From Phreatobacter aquaticus (GTDB lineage Bacteria; Pseudomonadota; Alphaproteobacteria; Rhizobiales; Phreatobacteraceae), in NCBI RefSeq assembly GCF_005160265.1, contig NZ_CP039865.1, positions 3,062,828 to 3,126,827 of the forward strand: a DNA stretch of 64,000 nt. Direction: 5' to 3'. This document shows positions 61,069 to 64,000 of this stretch, piece after piece (positions within the stretch are counted from its first letter, which is position 1; each line of letters starts with the position of its first letter). The position numbers and the translations under genes were made by a program. The notes under the pieces are model-generated. The model saw only the letters and a program-made list of their open reading frames with translations, searched no databases and was not told the DNA's origin.

Positions 61069-62370
61069 TCAGCTCTTGAAAGCGGCCTCGACAGCCGCGG
61101 CCATGCGCAGGAGTCGGCGGTCCTGACCGGCAAGTGCCGTCATCATGAAGCCGACGGGCAGGCCCTTGGTCTGCGGGCAGGGGATCGAGATGCCGCAGAA
61201 GTCGAAGATATTGCCGACCGTCGTGTTGCGCAGCACGAGCCCGTTGGCGGCCCAGAACTGGTCGTCCGACGAGATCAGGTCGAAGATCTTCGGCGCACGG
61301 ATCGGCGTTGTCGGCAGGATCAGCGCGTCGACATCGGCCAGCCGGTCGCGCATGCGCAGGATGAGTTCCTTGCGCTTGTTGACCAGACGGATGTAGTCGG
61401 CGGCACCCGCCTTGGCGCCGACGCGGATGCGGGCGAGCACCCGCGGGTCGAAATCACGGGCCCGATCCTCAAGCCAGTCGGCGTGGATGGCAGCCGCCTC
61501 GATCGCGACGAACGGCGCCTTTGCCATGGCATCGGCGAGTTCCTGCAAGAGGTCCTCGATCGAGATGTCGCTGACCAGCGCACCCGCCTTGGTGAGGCGC
61601 GCCACGCTCCCGTCGAAGCCCCTCTCGACCTCGGGCTCCATCTGGCTGAACAGGCGGCCGCGCGGAATGGCCAGCCGCAAGCCATTGAGCGGGGCGGGCG
61701 TCAGCGTCCACGGCTCCTCATTGGCGAGCACGGCGTCGGTGGCGGCACAATCGGCAACGCTGCGAGCAAGCGGCCCGATCGAATCGAGCGCATAGGACAG
61801 CGGGAAGGCGCCATCCTTGGGGATACGGTTCTCGGTTGGCTTGAAGCCGACGCAGCCATTGAGCGCGGCCGGAATGCGGATCGAGCCACCGGTATCGGAC
61901 CCAAGGCCCATCCGGGATGTGCCCTCGGCGACCGATACGCCGGCTCCTGCCGACGATCCGCCGGGAACGCGGCTCTTGTCGGCGGCATTGCCGGGCGTGC
62001 CGAAATGCGGGTTGATGCCAATGCCCGAAAAGGCGAACTCGCTCATGTTGGTCTTGCCGACGATGACCGTACCAGCGCGACGGAGCCGCGCGACTGTCGG
62101 TGCATCGGCGAGCGCCGGGGCATGGCCGCGCAGGATTGACGAGCCTGCGGTGGTGGTCTCGCCGGCGACGTCGAACAGGTCCTTGATCGAGATCACCCAG
62201 CCGTCGAGCGGCGACAGGCGGACACCGGCCTTGGCGCGCTGATCGGCGGCATCGGCTTCGGCGCGGGCGCGCTCCGTATAGACCTTGGTGAAGGTGACAC
62301 GGCCATCGGACGCAGAATCATTGATACCGGCGAGCGCCTTTTCCAGCGCGTCGCGGACGGGGGTTGGCAT
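61069..62370 (-). CDS. Amidase signature family hydrolase
   Basis: A 433-residue cytoplasmic amidase. The Ser-cisSer-Lys triad is complete: K63 in VISIKDLFD, S139 in PGGSSAGAG and S163 in DTGGSIR. The family includes GatA, aryl-acylamidases and allophanate hydrolases; the sequence lacks GatA context and gatBC neighbours, so a small-molecule amidase is more likely. It is transcribed leftwards, 205 bases downstream of the M20 genes, ending at the shared terminator. The intervening gap holds no gene, so it may have its own promoter. Confidence 0.9.
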   Translation of the reverse strand: MPTPVRDALEKALAGINDSASDGRVTFTKVYTERARAEADAADQRAKAGVRLSPLDGWVISIKDLFDVAGETTTAGSSILRGHAPALADAPTVARLRRAGTVIVGKTNMSEFAFSGIGINPHFGTPGNAADKSRVPGGSSAGAGVSVAEGTSRMGLGSDTGGSIRIPAALNGCVGFKPTENRIPKDGAFPLSYALDSIGPLARSVADCAATDAVLANEEPWTLTPAPLNGLRLAIPRGRLFSQMEPEVERGFDGSVARLTKAGALVSDISIEDLLQELADAMAKAPFVAIEAAAIHADWLEDRARDFDPRVLARIRVGAKAGAADYIRLVNKRKELILRMRDRLADVDALILPTTPIRAPKIFDLISSDDQFWAANGLVLRNTTVGNIFDFCGISIPCPQTKGLPVGFMMTALAGQDRRLLRMAAAVEAAFKS

Positions 62371-62575
62371 GGGAAGGTTCTCCGCCTCGAATTTTGCCGC
62401 GGCGCACTTTCTTTCCCTGATTGAGCATGGTCAAGCGGTTGAATGGGCCTCAGTTTAGCATGGCAAGGCGGCTGCCATACCAAGGTACCGTCAGGTCATC
62501 GTCATTGGCTTGCTTTGGCCAAATAGCCGGCAGCCCGCGCCGGCGCGCGACTGCCATGCCTGCGCCGCATCCGTT

Positions 62576-63859
62576 TCAGATAGCCTCCAGACCGCACCAC
62601 TCGGCGACGAACAGCGCCATGGCCCCGGTCGATTTCTTCAGGCTGGCGATTGAGAAGCGCTCGTCGAACCCATGCGACAATTCGCAATAGGGGCCGTAAT
62701 TCAGCGTCGGGATCTTGTCGAACAGCGCATAGACGCGACCATCCAGATAGGCGGGAATCAGCTGCGGCAGCAATGTCTCGCCTGTGGCACGCTCATGGGC
62801 CCGCGCAAGCACCGCCTCGGCTTCCGAGCCCGGTTCCAGCACATAGCCTTCGGTGGTGAAGCCGTTCCAGGTGACGCGCGGCGGATTGTTGGCGAGGAAC
62901 CGGTCCTCGCGGGTGGCGCGCGCCACCGCGTCCTCAATCGCCCGCATCATGGTCTCGGGCTTCTCGCCGGGATAGATCGCGATGCGGCAATCGACCGTGC
63001 ACCAAGCCGGAACGGACGAGGCCCAGTCGCCGCCCTTGATCTTGCCGACATTCAGGTTGATCGGATGGGCCTGATCCTTGAACCAGGCATCGTCCTTGGC
63101 CTTCTCGTTCCACTGCGCTTCCAGTTCGCGCAGCTTGCGGATGACGCCGAAGGCCGCCTCGATGGCGTTCTGTCCATTGCCGGCCTCGCGGACATGGACC
63201 GGGAAGCCGGCGACATCGATCTGGAACCAGACGACGCCGACATTGGCGCGGGTGACCTTGCCGCCTGACGGCTCGGGAATGATGGCGGCATCCGCCTTGT
63301 AGCCGCGCAGGTGGCACTGCAGCGCGCCATTGCCGGTCGATTCCTCTTCCACCACCGACTGGACATAGATTGTTGAGGCCGGCTGCATGCCGATCGCCTT
63401 GAACGCGTCGAGGACGGCGAGCATCGAGCCGTGGCCGGCCTTCATGTCGCCGGCGCCGCGCCCATAGAACCAGTCGCCATCGATCCGGGGCTCATAGGGT
63501 GGCGAGGTCCACATCGCCTCGGGGCCTTCCGGCACCACGTCGATATGGCCCTGCATGATCAGGCTGCGGCCCGTCTCCGCCTTCGGGCGATGAATGCCCA
63601 CCACGATCGGCGCCTTGGAATGGGTGTCGGAGAAGGGCGAGCCCCCGGGATGGCGCTTGATCGCCTCCTCGTCCATGGCGAAGCGCTCCATGGTGAGGCC
63701 GCGCCGGCGCATTTCCTGGAAGATGAAGTCCTGGACGGCATGTTCCTCGCCGCGCCTGGAGGGATAGCGCACCAGCGTCTTTGTGTACTCGATCTGGGCC
63801 TCAAAACCGTCATCGACGGCCTTGAGGATCTTGGCGGCGAGGGCTTCATCGAGCGGCAT
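62576..63859 (-). CDS. M20 family metallopeptidase/deacylase (ArgE/DapE/ACY1 type)
   Basis: A dizinc amidohydrolase of 427 residues. Metal ligands are H105 in GHIDVVP, D138 in GRGAGDMKAG, and the E171-E172 pair in VVEEESTGNG. A late H lies in ELSHGFDERF. I chose the ATG at 63859 (MPLDEALAAKIL); an upstream in-frame GTG overlaps the preceding gene. Family members remove acyl groups from amino acids or cleave dipeptides or carbamoyl groups; the substrate is unknown. It follows a second M20 gene by 38 bases. Confidence 0.92.
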   Translation of the reverse strand: MPLDEALAAKILKAVDDGFEAQIEYTKTLVRYPSRRGEEHAVQDFIFQEMRRRGLTMERFAMDEEAIKRHPGGSPFSDTHSKAPIVVGIHRPKAETGRSLIMQGHIDVVPEGPEAMWTSPPYEPRIDGDWFYGRGAGDMKAGHGSMLAVLDAFKAIGMQPASTIYVQSVVEEESTGNGALQCHLRGYKADAAIIPEPSGGKVTRANVGVVWFQIDVAGFPVHVREAGNGQNAIEAAFGVIRKLRELEAQWNEKAKDDAWFKDQAHPINLNVGKIKGGDWASSVPAWCTVDCRIAIYPGEKPETMMRAIEDAVARATREDRFLANNPPRVTWNGFTTEGYVLEPGSEAEAVLARAHERATGETLLPQLIPAYLDGRVYALFDKIPTLNYGPYCELSHGFDERFSIASLKKSTGAMALFVAEWCGLEAI

Positions 63860-63897
63860 GGATGGCTCCGGAACAGGCAGCAGAATCAAGGATGGGG

Positions 63898-64000
63898 TCA
63901 GGCCGGCTCGGTGCCGCACCATTCGGCGACGAACAGCGCCATGGCGCGGGTGACGCGCTTCATGCTGGCGACCGAGAAGCGCTCGTCGAAGCCGTGGATG
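63898..64000 (-). CDS. Second M20 family metallopeptidase, C-terminal end only
   Basis: The window edge cuts this gene; only the last 33 codons and the stop (63898-63900) are visible. They read as HGFDERFSVASMKRVTRAMALFVAEWCG, closely matching the end of the neighbouring M20 protein (HGFDERFSIASLKKSTGAMALFVAEWCG). It is thus a tandem paralogue upstream in the same transcript, and truncated by the window. Confidence 0.85.
   Translation of the reverse strand, partial: IHGFDERFSVASMKRVTRAMALFVAEWCGTEPA

Noticed and set aside
63898-64000. M20 gene fragment as a pseudogene
   Set aside because: It is cut by the window edge and its visible codons are intact and well conserved.

Overview
The window is GC-rich and almost fully coding. 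It reads as chromosome of an alphaproteobacterium of the order Hyphomicrobiales (Rhizobiales). Supporting signs are the rne / amiC / mrcA / prfB neighbourhood, two small Omp25/31-type beta-barrel proteins ending in VARY, an RNase E whose S1 domain carries a long charged insert, a DUF6481 gene behind rpsU, CtrA-type boxes (TTAA-N7-TTAA), and dispersed CCCTCTCCCCGC palindromes. I cannot name the genus. No tRNA, rRNA, CRISPR array, insertion sequence or phage gene was seen.

Left part (1-19.5 kb), mostly housekeeping and envelope. It starts with the 3' part of a cytosine-deaminase-like amidohydrolase. RNase E (long leader) and an L,D-transpeptidase lipoprotein run leftwards. AmiC (behind a perfect CtrA box) and penicillin-binding protein 1A run rightwards. 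Then come an outer-membrane barrel, a uracil/xanthine permease divergent from arginase, a secreted LprI/DUF1311 protein, rpsU with a DUF6481 gene, a GT87-type membrane glycosyltransferase, prfB with an intact programmed +1 frameshift, and a second barrel protein.

Middle part (19.5-39.7 kb), mixed. A LysR regulator is divergent from a solute-binding protein and a metallo-beta-lactamase-fold enzyme. A leftward pair encodes a membrane-anchored M23 peptidase and a 675-residue protein with a TIR-like N-terminus, one membrane segment, a coiled coil and a periplasmic C-terminal domain. Next are an ethylbenzene-dehydrogenase-type haem-domain protein with a DUF2231 membrane partner downstream of an FNR/FixK-like box, Bcp peroxiredoxin, a YhdP/AsmA-like giant, and an NADH-dehydrogenase/SelD fusion whose SelD half has lost its active-site motifs. 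A rhodanese, anmK, tyrS, a glutathione transferase and a small secreted protein follow.

Right part (39.7-57.3 kb), one apparent catabolic locus. A leuCD-type hydro-lyase pair is divergent from a GntR/UTRA regulator. The regulator is followed by a complete branched-chain-type ABC importer, an MmgE/PrpD protein, an isocitrate lyase/PEP mutase-family lyase, hydantoinase/oxoprolinase B and A, an isochorismatase-fold protein without the cysteine nucleophile, an FrdA-like flavoprotein and aminopeptidase P. Most junctions overlap or are a few bases apart. I infer uptake and breakdown of a cyclic amide or imide to a branched di- or tricarboxylic acid that is dehydrated, rehydrated and cleaved. The substrate is unknown.

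The end (57.4-64 kb) holds two tandem chemoreceptor genes with nearly identical signalling halves and different sensor halves, then a leftward group of an amidase and two tandem M20 peptidases, the second cut by the window edge.
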